From contig NZ_CP108093.1 of NCBI RefSeq assembly GCF_036188265.1, forward strand, positions 744,001-808,000: 64,000 bases of DNA, given 5' to 3'. Below the pieces are notes generated by a model. It did not search any database and was not told the DNA's origin. It saw only the letters and a list, made by a program, of their open reading frames with translations. Shown piece after piece: positions 8,483 through 17,657 of this stretch. The stretch is from Streptomyces sp. NBC_00247 (lineage in GTDB: Bacteria; Actinomycetota; Actinomycetes; Streptomycetales; Streptomycetaceae). The first letter of the stretch is position 1; every line of letters starts with the position of its first letter. Position numbers and translations under genes: made by a program.

Positions 8483-9952
8483 ATGACCGACACGCCCACC
8501 ACCCCCGCCGAGGCCCCGGCCTCCGCCCCGGCCGCGCGCTCCATCGCCGCGCCGTTCGCCGCGCTGCTCCTCGCGGTGCTGTCCTTCTCGCTGATGCAGA
8601 CGATGGTCGTGCCGGCGCTGCCCAATCTCCGGGAGGAGTTCGGCGCCTCGACGACCGGCGTCTCCTGGGTGATCAGCTCCTTCCTCCTGTCCGCCTCCGT
8701 CGCCACCGCGCTGCTGGGCCGGGTCGGCGACATGTTCGGCAAGAAGCGGGTACTGATCGCGAGCCTCAGCGTCTTCGCTCTCGGCACCCTGCTCGCCGCC
8801 CTGTCCGACTCCCTCGGTCTGCTGATCGCGGCCCGCACCGTCCAGGGCGTCGGCTCGGCCGCCTTCCCGCTGGCCTTCGGCATCGTGCGCGACCAGTTCC
8901 CGCGCGAGCGGGTCCCGGTGGCCATCGGGCTGATCTCCTCCACCTTCGGCATCGGTTTCGGAGTGGGCCTGGTGATCCCGGGGCCGATCGTGGACGCGCT
9001 GGACTGGCACTGGATCTTCTGGCTCGGCCTGATCGTGATCGTGCTGGGCATCGCCGCCGTGGCCGCCTTCATCCAGGAGTCCTCGGTCCGTTCCCCCGGC
9101 CGCATCGACTGGCCCGGCGTCTTCCTGCTCAGCGCGGGCATCGTGGCGCTGCTGCTCGCCATCAGCCAGGGCAAGTCGTGGGGCTGGGCCTCGGCCTCGG
9201 TCATCGGTCTGTTCGTCGCCGCGCTCGTTCTGCTGGTGGTGTTCTGGTACGTGGAGACCAAGGTGCGCGAGCCGCTCATCGACATCGAACTGCTGCGCCG
9301 CCCCGCGGTCCTGACCAGCCACATCACCGCCCTCATCATCGGTTTCGGCATGTACGGGGCCTTCACCCTCGTCCCGCTGCTCGCGCAGACCCCATCCCGG
9401 GCCGGATACGGCTTCGACGCCTCCGTCACCGAGTCGGGGCTGTTCATGGTGCCGATGGCGGTGACCATGCTGTTCGCGAGTCCGCTCGCCGGCCGGCTCG
9501 GCGCGGCCTTCGGGTGGAAGCTCCCGCTGGTACTGGCCTGCCTGATCGGCGTGGTCGGGTTCGTCGTCTACGCGGCGGCGCACGACAGCGAGTGGGCCAT
9601 GTACGCGGGCTCCGCCGTCCTCGGCATCGGTGTCGGGTTCGCCTTCGCGGCCCTCGCCAACCTCGTGGTCAGCGCCGTCGACCGCAGCCAGACCGGCCAG
9701 GCGACCGGCATCAACACCATCATGCGGACCATCGGGGGCTCGCTGGGCGCGCAGATCGCGGCGTCGCTGGTCGCGGCGGAGACGATCCCGGGCACGCCGA
9801 TCCCCGTCGAGTCCGGCTACACCACGGCGTTCGTGATGTCCGCGATCGCCCTCGGCGTAGCCACGCTGGCCGCCCTGGCGGGTCCGGGGTCCTTGCGCCG
9901 CAAGGCCGTGGCCCCCGCCGCCGCCCCGAGCAGCGGCCCCAGCGCCGCCTGA
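8483..9952 (+). CDS. MFS drug-efflux transporter, DHA2 (14-helix) type
   Basis: A 489-residue membrane protein with a long run of hydrophobic helices, the motif-A-type loop GRVGDMFGKKRVLIAS after helix 2 and the gate segment AFGIVRDQFPRERVPVAIGL. Size and 14-helix spacing fit the DHA2 group exporting hydrophobic drugs by proton antiport. ATG at 8483 follows CGGAGGACC. It is followed at 21 bases by the LLM-hemerythrin gene, so the two may be co-transcribed under MarR control. It could export the polyketide product, which is inference. Confidence 0.9.
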   Translation: MTDTPTTPAEAPASAPAARSIAAPFAALLLAVLSFSLMQTMVVPALPNLREEFGASTTGVSWVISSFLLSASVATALLGRVGDMFGKKRVLIASLSVFALGTLLAALSDSLGLLIAARTVQGVGSAAFPLAFGIVRDQFPRERVPVAIGLISSTFGIGFGVGLVIPGPIVDALDWHWIFWLGLIVIVLGIAAVAAFIQESSVRSPGRIDWPGVFLLSAGIVALLLAISQGKSWGWASASVIGLFVAALVLLVVFWYVETKVREPLIDIELLRRPAVLTSHITALIIGFGMYGAFTLVPLLAQTPSRAGYGFDASVTESGLFMVPMAVTMLFASPLAGRLGAAFGWKLPLVLACLIGVVGFVVYAAAHDSEWAMYAGSAVLGIGVGFAFAALANLVVSAVDRSQTGQATGINTIMRTIGGSLGAQIAASLVAAETIPGTPIPVESGYTTAFVMSAIALGVATLAALAGPGSLRRKAVAPAAAPSSGPSAA

Positions 9953-9973
9953 CGATCCCAGGAGCCCACAGGC

Positions 9974-11521
9974 ATGCCCGACTACGGACACGACCTCCTC
10001 TTCGGCACCGTCCTGGTGCCTTCGGCCGGGGACGGCGACTCGGCCGTCGCCCTCGCCCGCACGGCCGACCGGGCCGGACTGGACCTGGTGAGCGTCCCGG
10101 ACCACCCCTACCAGCCGGGCATGCTCGACGCCTGGGCGGCGCTCGCGGTCATCGCCGCGTCCACCTCCCGGGTGCGGGTCTTCCCCAACGTGGCGAACCT
10201 GCCGCTGCGTCCGCCCTCCGTGCTGGCCCGAACGGCGGCGAGCCTGGACCTGCTGACCGGCGGGCGCGTCGAGCTGGGCCTCGGCGCGGGGGCCTACTGG
10301 GACTCGATCGCCGCGGACGGCGGACCGCGCAGGACCCCCGGCGAGGCGGTCCGGGCGACCCGGGAGGCCATCGAGGTCATCCGGGCGCTCTGGACCCCTG
10401 GGCGGCAGGTCCGCCTCGACGGCAAGCACTACGGGCTCTACGGGGCCTCCTCCGGCCCCGCCCCGGCCCACCCCATGTCCCTGTGGGTCGGGGCGGTCGG
10501 TCCCCGGATGCTGGAGCTGGTCGGGTCGGCGGGCGACGGCTGGCTGCCCAGCGTGCCGCACGTGCCGCCGGCGCGTCTCGGGGCCGGCCACCGGATCGTC
10601 GACGAGGCCGCCGAACGGGCGGGTCGCGCTCCGGCGGACGTACGGCGGTTGTACAACCTCTCGCCGGGACCGGGCGGATTCCCCGAGGGGCCTCCCGCCG
10701 CGTGGCCGGAGCAACTGGCCCAACTGGTCCTGGAGCACGGCACCAGCGCGTTCCTGCTGCCGGCCCACCACCCGGATCTGTTGCGGACGTTCGGCGAGGA
10801 AGTGGCCCCGGCCACCCGGGAGCTGGTGGAACGGGCGCGCAGGGGCGGCGGCGGTACGGAGCCTCAGGCGCGGCCCGCCGCTCCGGTGCCCCCCGCCCGC
10901 CGCCGGGCGGAGCCCTCCGGCGACGGGGACCGGCTCGGGGTGCGGGCCACGCCGCCGCCCGCCGAGCGCTTCTCCACCGAGCGGTTGTGGGACGAGTCGA
11001 CCCGGCCCGTCGCACCGCCCGCCGGCCCGGAGCGGCGGCGCGACCCGGCTCCGGCGCGCAATCTCGTGGCCGCGCACGACAGCCTCCGGTCCGACCTGGA
11101 CCGGCTCCGCGAGGTGGCACGGGAGGTGCTGGCGGAGACCCTGGACCCCGGCGCGGCCCGCTCGGAGATCCAGAAGCTGAGCCTGCGTCAGAACAACTGG
11201 ACGCTGGGCGCCTACTGCGCGTCGTACTGCCGGGTGACCACCCTGCACCACACGCGCGAGGACGAGGACCTCTTCCCGCACCTGCGCCGCTCCGAACCGG
11301 GCCTCGCCCCGGTCCTCGACCGGCTCACCGAGGAGCACCACGCCATACAGGGGGTGATCGACCGGCTCGACCGGGAGCTGGTCGCCTTCGTCGAGGGCAA
11401 GGGCGGCCGGGACGGGCTGGCCGCCGCGGTGGACCTGCTCACCGACGTACTGCTGTCGCATCTCGCTTACGAGGAAGCGGAGTTGATCGAGCCGATGGCA
11501 CGGTACGGCACCGGCTGGTGA
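9974..11521 (+). CDS. Luciferase-like (LLM) flavin/F420 oxidoreductase fused to a hemerythrin-type domain
   Basis: A 515-residue two-domain fusion. Residues ~1-285 are a luciferase-like TIM-barrel: DHPYQPGMLDAWAALAVIAA, VLARTAASLDLLTGGRVELG, LGAGAYWDSI, LWVGAVGPRMLEL. Residues ~290-355 are a Pro/Arg-rich linker. Residues ~360-515 carry a hemerythrin HHE-type four-helix bundle with candidate di-iron ligands His368, His425/His426 within HHTREDEDLFPHL, His455/His456 within EEHHA, and His496 before EE. The N-terminal half is close to the LLM protein at 22984-23898. ATG at 9974 follows AGGAGCCC. The fusion suggests an O2, NO or redox-sensing function coupled to a flavin/F420 reaction; the substrate is unknown. 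Confidence 0.88.
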   Translation: MPDYGHDLLFGTVLVPSAGDGDSAVALARTADRAGLDLVSVPDHPYQPGMLDAWAALAVIAASTSRVRVFPNVANLPLRPPSVLARTAASLDLLTGGRVELGLGAGAYWDSIAADGGPRRTPGEAVRATREAIEVIRALWTPGRQVRLDGKHYGLYGASSGPAPAHPMSLWVGAVGPRMLELVGSAGDGWLPSVPHVPPARLGAGHRIVDEAAERAGRAPADVRRLYNLSPGPGGFPEGPPAAWPEQLAQLVLEHGTSAFLLPAHHPDLLRTFGEEVAPATRELVERARRGGGGTEPQARPAAPVPPARRRAEPSGDGDRLGVRATPPPAERFSTERLWDESTRPVAPPAGPERRRDPAPARNLVAAHDSLRSDLDRLREVAREVLAETLDPGAARSEIQKLSLRQNNWTLGAYCASYCRVTTLHHTREDEDLFPHLRRSEPGLAPVLDRLTEEHHAIQGVIDRLDRELVAFVEGKGGRDGLAAAVDLLTDVLLSHLAYEEAELIEPMARYGTGW

Positions 11522-11528
11522 TCCGGCC

Positions 11529-11556
11529 GGAGCGGCCCGGGCACCCGGGCCGCTCC
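11529..11556. terminator. Perfect GC hairpin between convergent genes
   Basis: GGAGCGGCCCGGG (11529-11541) and its exact complement (11544-11556) form a stem with a minimal loop between the stop codons at 11521 and 11572, placed to terminate both converging transcripts. Confidence 0.7.
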
Positions 11557-11571
11557 GCGGTGCCCGCACAC

Positions 11572-12543
11572 TCACCCGGGTTCCTGTCCCGTCGCCACCG
11601 GGCGGGACGGGTCCGCCGACCAGGCGGACCAGGAGCCCGGGTAGAGGGCCGCTCCGGTGACGCCCGCGCGTTCCAGGGCGAGCAGGTCGTGGCAGGCGGT
11701 GACACCGCTGCCGCAGTAGACGACGACCCCGGTCCCTTCCTCCACGCCGAGCGCCCGGAACCGCTCGCGCAGCCGCTCGGGGGTGTGGAAGGAGCCGTCC
11801 GGGGCCAGGTTGCCGGCCCAGGGGGCGCTGCGGGCCCCGGGGACGTGCCCCGACGCCTTGTCGGAGGGGAGTACGGCGGCCCCGGAGTAGCGGTCGGCGG
11901 CGCGGGCGTCCAGGACCACGGCCTCGCCGGAGGCGACCTCGTCGGCGGTGCGCAGCAGGTCCCGGGGCCAGTCGACGGGGGTGAGCACAGCCGGTACCGG
12001 TGTCACGTCTCCGGTCTCCCGCTCCCCCTCCCAGGCGGCGAGTCCGCCGTCGAGCAGGGCGGCGGGCCGCCCGGTGCTCCGCAGCAGCCAGACCAGCCGG
12101 GCGGCGTACGCCCCGCCGTCGGCGTCGTACGCCACCACGGTGGTGCCGTCCCCGACGGAGAGCGCGCCGAGCGCACGGGCGAAGTCCTCGGGGTCCGGCA
12201 GCGGGTGGCGCCCTTCCACCTCGTCGGCCGGCGCGGAGAGCACCGTGTCGACGTCGACCCAGACGGCTCCGGGCAGATGTCCGGCCCGGTAGGCGTCCCG
12301 GCCGCTGCGGCCGTCGAGGAACCAGCGCACGTCGGCGAGCACGAGCGCGCCGAGGCGCTCGCGTACCCAGGCCGCGTCGACCACGGGCGGGAGGGCAAAG
12401 GCGGAGGCGGCGGGGTCCGGCGCGGGGGCGGGTGGGCGTACGGGTTCGGGCACGGCGGGTCCTTCCGGTGGCGCGGGACGTACGGGCGGGCGCGGGGGCC
12501 GGTCCCGGGCGGCGCCGCCCGGAACCGGCCCCCGGTCGGTCAT
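11572..12543 (-). CDS. Thiosulfate/3-mercaptopyruvate-type sulfurtransferase (tandem rhodanese)
   Basis: A 323-residue protein with two rhodanese domains. The N-terminal one contains VRWFLDGRSGRDAYRAGHLP; the C-terminal one carries the active-site loop VVVYCGSGVTACHD, whose Cys is the persulfide acceptor. It moves sulfane sulfur to an acceptor in the cytoplasm. ATG at 12543 overlaps the previous gene's stop (ATGA); the first ~55 residues are Pro/Arg-rich and atypical, so the native start may be further in. It is last in the operon running from 19274. Confidence 0.88.
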   Translation of the reverse strand: MTDRGPVPGGAARDRPPRPPVRPAPPEGPAVPEPVRPPAPAPDPAASAFALPPVVDAAWVRERLGALVLADVRWFLDGRSGRDAYRAGHLPGAVWVDVDTVLSAPADEVEGRHPLPDPEDFARALGALSVGDGTTVVAYDADGGAYAARLVWLLRSTGRPAALLDGGLAAWEGERETGDVTPVPAVLTPVDWPRDLLRTADEVASGEAVVLDARAADRYSGAAVLPSDKASGHVPGARSAPWAGNLAPDGSFHTPERLRERFRALGVEEGTGVVVYCGSGVTACHDLLALERAGVTGAALYPGSWSAWSADPSRPVATGQEPG

Positions 12544-12926
12544 TCCTTGCGGTGGACGCGGTCGGGGAGGATCCGGAGCAGGACTCGCTCCCCCTCGGCG
12601 ACCCTGAGCCGGTCGCTGCCGGTCCACTTGGTGAAGGTGGTACGGGCCAGGGCGAGAGCGGCCTCGCCGGGCTCCACGGCCACGACCCGGCCGCGGATCT
12701 CGATGTACCGGCGGCTGTTGACCGAGTCCATCAGCAGGATGTTCACGCGCGGATCGGCCACCACGTTGCGGTACTTCTGCCGGGAGTCGTTGGTGCCGAC
12801 GAGAACGTGCTCGTCGTCGGCGTGCGGCCAGACCAGGCTGGTCTGGGGGGTGCCGTCGGGCATCAGGGTGGTGAACGCCCCGAGGGTGCGGGCGGCGGCC
12901 AGCTCGCGGACGTCGGCGTCAAGCAC
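12540..12926 (-). CDS. PPOX-class flavin/F420-dependent oxidoreductase
   Basis: A 128-residue split-barrel protein of the pyridoxamine-phosphate-oxidase-like class: TLGAFTTLMPDGTPQTSLVW, NDSRQKYRNVVADPRVNILL, YIEIRGRVV. Such small proteins use FMN or F420 to reduce or oxidise small molecules. It overlaps the LLM gene upstream and the sulfurtransferase downstream, so all three should be co-translated. Confidence 0.88.
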   Translation of the reverse strand: MLDADVRELAAARTLGAFTTLMPDGTPQTSLVWPHADDEHVLVGTNDSRQKYRNVVADPRVNILLMDSVNSRRYIEIRGRVVAVEPGEAALALARTTFTKWTGSDRLRVAEGERVLLRILPDRVHRKE

Positions 12927-13971
12927 CGGCGGTCACCGTCCCGGTGCCGAGGCCGGCGACCTGCGGCAGCACCTGGGACGCCGTCAGTTCGGTGGCGGCC
13001 CGGACCTCGGCGTACGGGATGCCGCCCACGTCGATGGCGAGCAGGTGCAGGTCGTGGCCCCACGCCTCGTGCAGCCTGCCGAGCTTGTCGACGACTTCGG
13101 CGGGGCTGCCGCAGATCGCAGGCCCCTGGTCGCCGATGTAGGTGTCGAAGTCGGGCGGGGTGGTGTGGTGGGTGGTGCCGGGCTTCCTCACGGTGAGGTA
13201 GTTGTTCATGTACTGCTGCCAAACGGTCCGGGCGCGCTGGGAGGACTCGGCGACGAACACGTGGCTGGCGGCGCCGAGCCGGCCGGGCGGACCGGCGTGC
13301 CCGCGTTCGCGCCACAGGTTCCGGTAGGCGTCGAAGACCGGTACGAACAGGCCTGGTTCACGGGCGGTGGTGCCGACCACCAGGGGAAGCGCGTGGTCGA
13401 CGGCGAGGTGGACCGACTCGAGGCCGATGCCACCGCTGATCCACAGCGGGGCGCGCTCCTGCACGGGCCTCGGCTGCACGGTCACGCCCGTCAGAGGGGG
13501 ACGGAACTCCCCCTGCCAGGTGACCTTCTCCTCGGACCACAGGCGCAGCAGCAGTTCGGTGTTCTCGCGTTTGCGCGCGGCCTTGGTGGCGGGGTCCTGG
13601 CCGAAGACGGTGTACGGGTCGGGGAAGAAGGAGCCCCCCGCCATCAGTTCGAGGCGGCCGTCGGAGAGCAGGTCGACCAGGGCGTAGTCCTCGGCGACGA
13701 GGACCGGGTCGCGGTTGGCGACCAGGGTGGTGCCGGTGGCGAGCCGGATGGTCGAGGTGTGTTCGGCGATGGCCGCCAGGACCAGTGCGGGGGAAGGGAT
13801 CACGTCGCGTTCCCCGAAGTGGTGTTCGCCGACGGTGTACCAGGCGAAGCCGGCCTGCTCCGCCTCCGCGGCGGCCCGGACCACGTCGCGCAGTCGCTGG
13901 CGTTGGGTGAGCGTCTCGCCGGTGAGCGGGTCGGGGAGAAGGCTGCCGAACGTGATGAGCCCTAGCTCCAT
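12919..13971 (-). CDS. LLM-class flavin-dependent monooxygenase
   Basis: A 350-residue luciferase-like TIM-barrel protein: WYTVGEHHFGERDVIPSPAL, TIRLATGTTLVANRDPVLVA, ALVDLLSDGRLELMAGGSFF. The EHHF motif and length are those of FMN/reduced-flavin LLM monooxygenases. Encoded directly behind a complete ABC importer, it probably acts on the imported compound; with the downstream sulfurtransferase an organosulfur substrate is possible but not shown. The start overlaps the ATPase stop by ten bases. Confidence 0.88.
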   Translation of the reverse strand: MELGLITFGSLLPDPLTGETLTQRQRLRDVVRAAAEAEQAGFAWYTVGEHHFGERDVIPSPALVLAAIAEHTSTIRLATGTTLVANRDPVLVAEDYALVDLLSDGRLELMAGGSFFPDPYTVFGQDPATKAARKRENTELLLRLWSEEKVTWQGEFRPPLTGVTVQPRPVQERAPLWISGGIGLESVHLAVDHALPLVVGTTAREPGLFVPVFDAYRNLWRERGHAGPPGRLGAASHVFVAESSQRARTVWQQYMNNYLTVRKPGTTHHTTPPDFDTYIGDQGPAICGSPAEVVDKLGRLHEAWGHDLHLLAIDVGGIPYAEVRAATELTASQVLPQVAGLGTGTVTAGA

Positions 13972-15767
13972 GTGAGGTCCTCCGTCGTGCCGTGGGTGCG
14001 CCGGTCGCCGGGGACGGCGGCCAGCAGTTCTTCGGTGTAGGGGTGGGTGGGGGCCCGCAGGACCTGCTCGGCGGGGCCGCTCTCCACGATCCGGCCGTGC
14101 CGCATGACGGCGATCCGGTCGCTGACCTGCGCGACCACCGCGAGGTCGTGGGAGATGAAGAGGTAGCTGAGGCCGTGCCGCTCCTGGAGGCCGGCGAGGA
14201 GTTCGAGGATGCGGGCCTGGACGGTGACGTCGAGCGCGGAGACGGGCTCGTCGCAGACCAGGAGTTCGGGACCGAGCGCCAGCGCGCGGGCGATGGCGAC
14301 ACGCTGGCGCTGCCCGCCGGAGAGCTCGGCCGCCTTGCGGTCCTCGGTCCCCGGCGCCAGGGCCACGTCGTCAAGGAGCCGGCGTACGGTCGCGGCCCGC
14401 TCGGTCCGGTCCCCGACGCCGTGGTTGCGCAGCGGTTCGGTGAGGATCTCGCCCACGGTGAAGCGCGGATTCAGCGAGGCGTACGGGTTCTGGTAGACGA
14501 GCTGCATCCGGCGGTGGACCGCGCGCCGGGCGGCGCCCCGGAGTCCGGTGACGTCGCGGCCGTCGAGCAGCACGCTGCCGCTGTCGGCGCTCTCCAGGCC
14601 GAGGATCATGCGGGCGGTGGTGGACTTGCCGGAGCCGGACTCCCCGACGAGTCCCAGGGTCTCGCCGCGGGCGAGGTCGAGGCTGACCCCGTCCACGGCG
14701 GTCCGCGTGCGGCGACGGGCGAGGCCGGTGCCGCGGACGGGGAAGGACCGGGTCAGCCCGGTGACCCGGAGCAGCGGTCCGGGCGGCGGATCCTGGGCCT
14801 GTACGGAGTTCCGGGCCGGGCCGGAACTCGCCGCGGGCCCAGGGCTTTCGCCGGTGCGGGGTTCCCGTGCCCCGGGGTCCGGCGGCCGGGGCCGCCCGGG
14901 GCGCGCGGCCACCGTGGGGACGTCGGCCAGCAGTCGGCGGGTGTACGGGTCGCGGGGGTCGGTGAGCACCTGTTCGGTCGGGCCCGCCTCGACCACCCGG
15001 GCCCGTGACATCACCACGACGTGCTGGGCGCGGTCCGCGACCACCGCCAGGTCGTGGGTGACCAGGAGCATCGCGGTGCCGGTGGTGGTGACGACTTCCT
15101 GCAGGTGGTCGAGGATCTGCCGCTGCACCGTGACGTCCAGTGCGGAGGTGGGTTCGTCGGCCACCAAGAGGCGGGGGCGGGCGGCGGTGGCCATGGCGAT
15201 CAGGACGCGCTGGCGCATGCCGCCGGAAAGTTCGTGCGGATACTGGCGGGCGCGCAGCGCGGGGTCGGGCAGCCCGGCCCCGGCGAGCAGGTCGACGGCG
15301 CGGCCTCCCGCTTCCCGGCGGGTCGCCAGTCCGTGCACCAGCAGCACTTCGGCGACCTGGCGGCCGACGGGTTTGACGGGGTCGAGGGAGACACCGGGGT
15401 CCTGCGGGACGAGGCCGACGTGTCGGCCCCGGACGTCCCGCCAGGCGCGTTCGCCGAGTCCGGTGAGTTCCTCGCCGCGGAGCCGGATCGATCCCGCCTC
15501 GACGGTTCCGCCGGCCGGCAGCAGTCCGACGAGGGCGTGGGCGGTACTGCTCTTGCCGGACCCGGACTCGCCCACCACGGCGGTGATCTGTCCGGCCGCC
15601 GCGGTGAGGTGGAGTCCGTCGACGGCGACCCGGCGGCCCGCGCCCGTGCCGTAGGCGACCCGCAGTCCCTCGACGACGAGCAAGGGGGCATCGGCGGTCT
15701 TGGTGGCCGCCGGGTCGGGCGGGCTCTCCCGGTGCGGGCTGTCCGTCGGGGTGCGCGGGGCGTTCAT
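13962..15767 (-). CDS. Fused two-domain ABC transporter ATPase, peptide/nickel (DppD-DppF) type
   Basis: A 601-residue protein with two complete nucleotide-binding domains. Domain 1 (~25-265) has Walker A GESGSGKSS, signature LSGGMRQR and Walker B LLVADEP; domain 2 (~320-595) has [17 protein letters not shown] and LLVCDEP. This is the OppD+OppF arrangement in one chain, so it can serve as both ATPases of the permease pair. ATG at 15767 overlaps the upstream permease stop (ATGA). Confidence 0.95.
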   Translation of the reverse strand: MNAPRTPTDSPHRESPPDPAATKTADAPLLVVEGLRVAYGTGAGRRVAVDGLHLTAAAGQITAVVGESGSGKSSTAHALVGLLPAGGTVEAGSIRLRGEELTGLGERAWRDVRGRHVGLVPQDPGVSLDPVKPVGRQVAEVLLVHGLATRREAGGRAVDLLAGAGLPDPALRARQYPHELSGGMRQRVLIAMATAARPRLLVADEPTSALDVTVQRQILDHLQEVVTTTGTAMLLVTHDLAVVADRAQHVVVMSRARVVEAGPTEQVLTDPRDPYTRRLLADVPTVAARPGRPRPPDPGAREPRTGESPGPAASSGPARNSVQAQDPPPGPLLRVTGLTRSFPVRGTGLARRRTRTAVDGVSLDLARGETLGLVGESGSGKSTTARMILGLESADSGSVLLDGRDVTGLRGAARRAVHRRMQLVYQNPYASLNPRFTVGEILTEPLRNHGVGDRTERAATVRRLLDDVALAPGTEDRKAAELSGGQRQRVAIARALALGPELLVCDEPVSALDVTVQARILELLAGLQERHGLSYLFISHDLAVVAQVSDRIAVMRHGRIVESGPAEQVLRAPTHPYTEELLAAVPGDRRTHGTTEDLTWS

Positions 15768-16687
15768 CGGCGTCCTCTTTCCGCTTCCAGGACCCGCGAG
15801 AGCCGGTTGGCCGCGAGCACGACGGCGGTCACGGTGAGGCTGGGCAGGGTGGTGAGCCACCAGGCGGTGGCGAGGTAGTTGCGTCCGTCGGCGACCAGCG
15901 AGCCCCATTCGGGGGCGGGCGGGGGCTCCCCGTAGCCGAGGAAGCTGAGTCCGGCGATGGCGAGGACGACGAGACCGAAGTCGAGTGCGGCCAGGGCGAG
16001 TACGGGGCCGATGGCGGCGGGCAGGACGTAGCGCGGCAGTATCCGCCACCAGCGCGCGCCGCAGAGGATCGCCGCTTCGACGTACGGGGCGGTCCGCACC
16101 CGCAGCACCTCGGCGCGCATGAGCCGGGTGAAGGCCGCGACGCTGGTGACGCCGATGGCGAAGGCGACCTGGGCGGTGCCGAAACCGAGGGCGGTGATGA
16201 CGGTGAGCGACAGCAGCACCGGCGGCACCGACAGCATGACTTCGACGAGCCGCATGATGACGGAGTCGGCCCAGCGGCCGAAGAAGCCGGCGATGAGGCC
16301 GAGCACGACTCCGCCGGCCAGGGCGATCGCGAGGGCGGCGACCGTGGCGCGCAGCGAGAGGGAGGCACCGTGCACCACGCGGGCGTACACATCACGCCCC
16401 AACTGGTCTGTTCCGAAGGGGTGTTCCGCGCTGGGGGCCCGGAACTGCTCGGCCGGTACGCCGATCAGCGGGTTGCGGCCGGTGAACCACTCGGGCACGA
16501 CGGCCCAGCCGAGCACCAGCAGCAGGACCAGCACGGACAGGGTGACGCCGGGCGACCTCAGGGGCAGCGACACGGCTCGCCGCAGCCGGCCGGGCCGGCC
16601 CGACGCGGGCTTCGCGCGGTCCTCGCGGTCCGCCGGCTCCGGCGGGCCGGACAGGGACGGGGCGGCGGCCGGGGCGGTACGCGTCAT
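15764..16687 (-). CDS. ABC transporter permease, DppC type
   Basis: A 307-residue integral membrane protein with about six helices. HPFGTDQLGRDVYARVVHGA before the core helices and EAAILCGARWWRILPRYVLP (the EAA cytoplasmic loop) are typical of DppC/OppC permeases. ATG at 16687 overlaps the stop of the DppB-type gene, implying coupled translation. Confidence 0.95.
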   Translation of the reverse strand: MTRTAPAAAPSLSGPPEPADREDRAKPASGRPGRLRRAVSLPLRSPGVTLSVLVLLLVLGWAVVPEWFTGRNPLIGVPAEQFRAPSAEHPFGTDQLGRDVYARVVHGASLSLRATVAALAIALAGGVVLGLIAGFFGRWADSVIMRLVEVMLSVPPVLLSLTVITALGFGTAQVAFAIGVTSVAAFTRLMRAEVLRVRTAPYVEAAILCGARWWRILPRYVLPAAIGPVLALAALDFGLVVLAIAGLSFLGYGEPPPAPEWGSLVADGRNYLATAWWLTTLPSLTVTAVVLAANRLSRVLEAERGRR

Positions 16688-17643
16688 GCCGCCACCAGCC
16701 GTCCGGTCGAGCGGATCCGCGGATCGAGCACCGGGTAGACCAGGTCGATCAGCAGGTTCACCACGGCGAACGCCACGGCGGCGACGACCACCACGCCCTG
16801 CACCACCGGCAGGTCCTGGGTGGCGACGGCCGACTGGGTGATGCGGCCCATGCCGGGCCGGGAGAAGACGGTCTCCACGATCACCGCGCCGCCGATCAGA
16901 TAGCCGACCAGGAGTCCGACGACGGTGACGGCGGGGATGGCCGCGTTGCGCAGCCCGTGGCCGAACAGCAGCCGGACCCGGCCCGCTCCGGTGGAGCGGA
17001 CCGTGTCGGCGTACGGTTCCTGCAGGGTGGTGTGCAGGCTCTTGCCCAGGACCTGGGCCACCAGCGCGGCCCCCGGGATCGCCAGGGTGCAGGCCGGCAG
17101 GACCAGGCTCTCGGCACCGGTGTCCCCCAGGGAGGGGAACACGTGCCACTGGAAGGACAGCAGCTGGATGAGGAGCAGCCCCACCCAGAAGGACGGCAGG
17201 GAGGCGGCGAGCGACGGCACGGAGCGCAGGAACTGCCGCAGCGGTGAACTCCGGGTGAGGTTCGCGGACACCCCGAGCAGGGTGCCGAGGACCAGCGCGA
17301 GACCGAGTGCGATGAGCCCCACCCGGAGGGTCGGCGGCATCGCGTCGGCAATCATCCGGGAGACCGGCTGACCGGTCTGGAGCGAGGCGCCGAAGTCCCC
17401 GTGCAGCGCGTCGACGAGCGCGGAGCCGTACTGGGTGAGCAGCGGGCGGTCGAAGCCGAGCTCCGCCCGCGCCTCGGCGATCTGCTGGGGCGTCAGTTCC
17501 TCGAAGCCGCCGCGTCCGCTGAGCATCAGCGCGACGGGGTCGCCGGGCAGCAGCCGCAGCGCGACGAAGGTGAGGGTGAAGGCGGCCCAGACGACGAACA
17601 GCGCGCGCGATGCCCGGGTGGCCGCGTACAGGGCCGTGGTCAC
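16684..17643 (-). CDS. ABC transporter permease, DppB type
   Basis: A 319-residue membrane protein beginning with one helix and the DppB-type segment RLLPGDPVALMLSGRGG, then LGFDRPLLTQYGSALVDALH, five further helices and the EAA-type loop QEPYADTVRSTGAGRVRLLF. It pairs with the DppC-type permease. The gene follows the binding-protein gene by 14 bases. Confidence 0.95.
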   Translation of the reverse strand: MTTALYAATRASRALFVVWAAFTLTFVALRLLPGDPVALMLSGRGGFEELTPQQIAEARAELGFDRPLLTQYGSALVDALHGDFGASLQTGQPVSRMIADAMPPTLRVGLIALGLALVLGTLLGVSANLTRSSPLRQFLRSVPSLAASLPSFWVGLLLIQLLSFQWHVFPSLGDTGAESLVLPACTLAIPGAALVAQVLGKSLHTTLQEPYADTVRSTGAGRVRLLFGHGLRNAAIPAVTVVGLLVGYLIGGAVIVETVFSRPGMGRITQSAVATQDLPVVQGVVVVAAVAFAVVNLLIDLVYPVLDPRIRSTGRLVAA

Positions 17644-17657
17644 GGGTTCTCCTCCCC

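Noticed and set aside
7151..11575. Very long open frame on the minus strand
   Set aside because: It runs antisense through the MFS and LLM-hemerythrin genes and has Arg/Gly/Pro-rich composition without domains; a G+C-bias shadow.
9178..13965. 1.6-kb-codon open frame on the plus strand
   Set aside because: It crosses real genes on both strands and has no recognisable domain.
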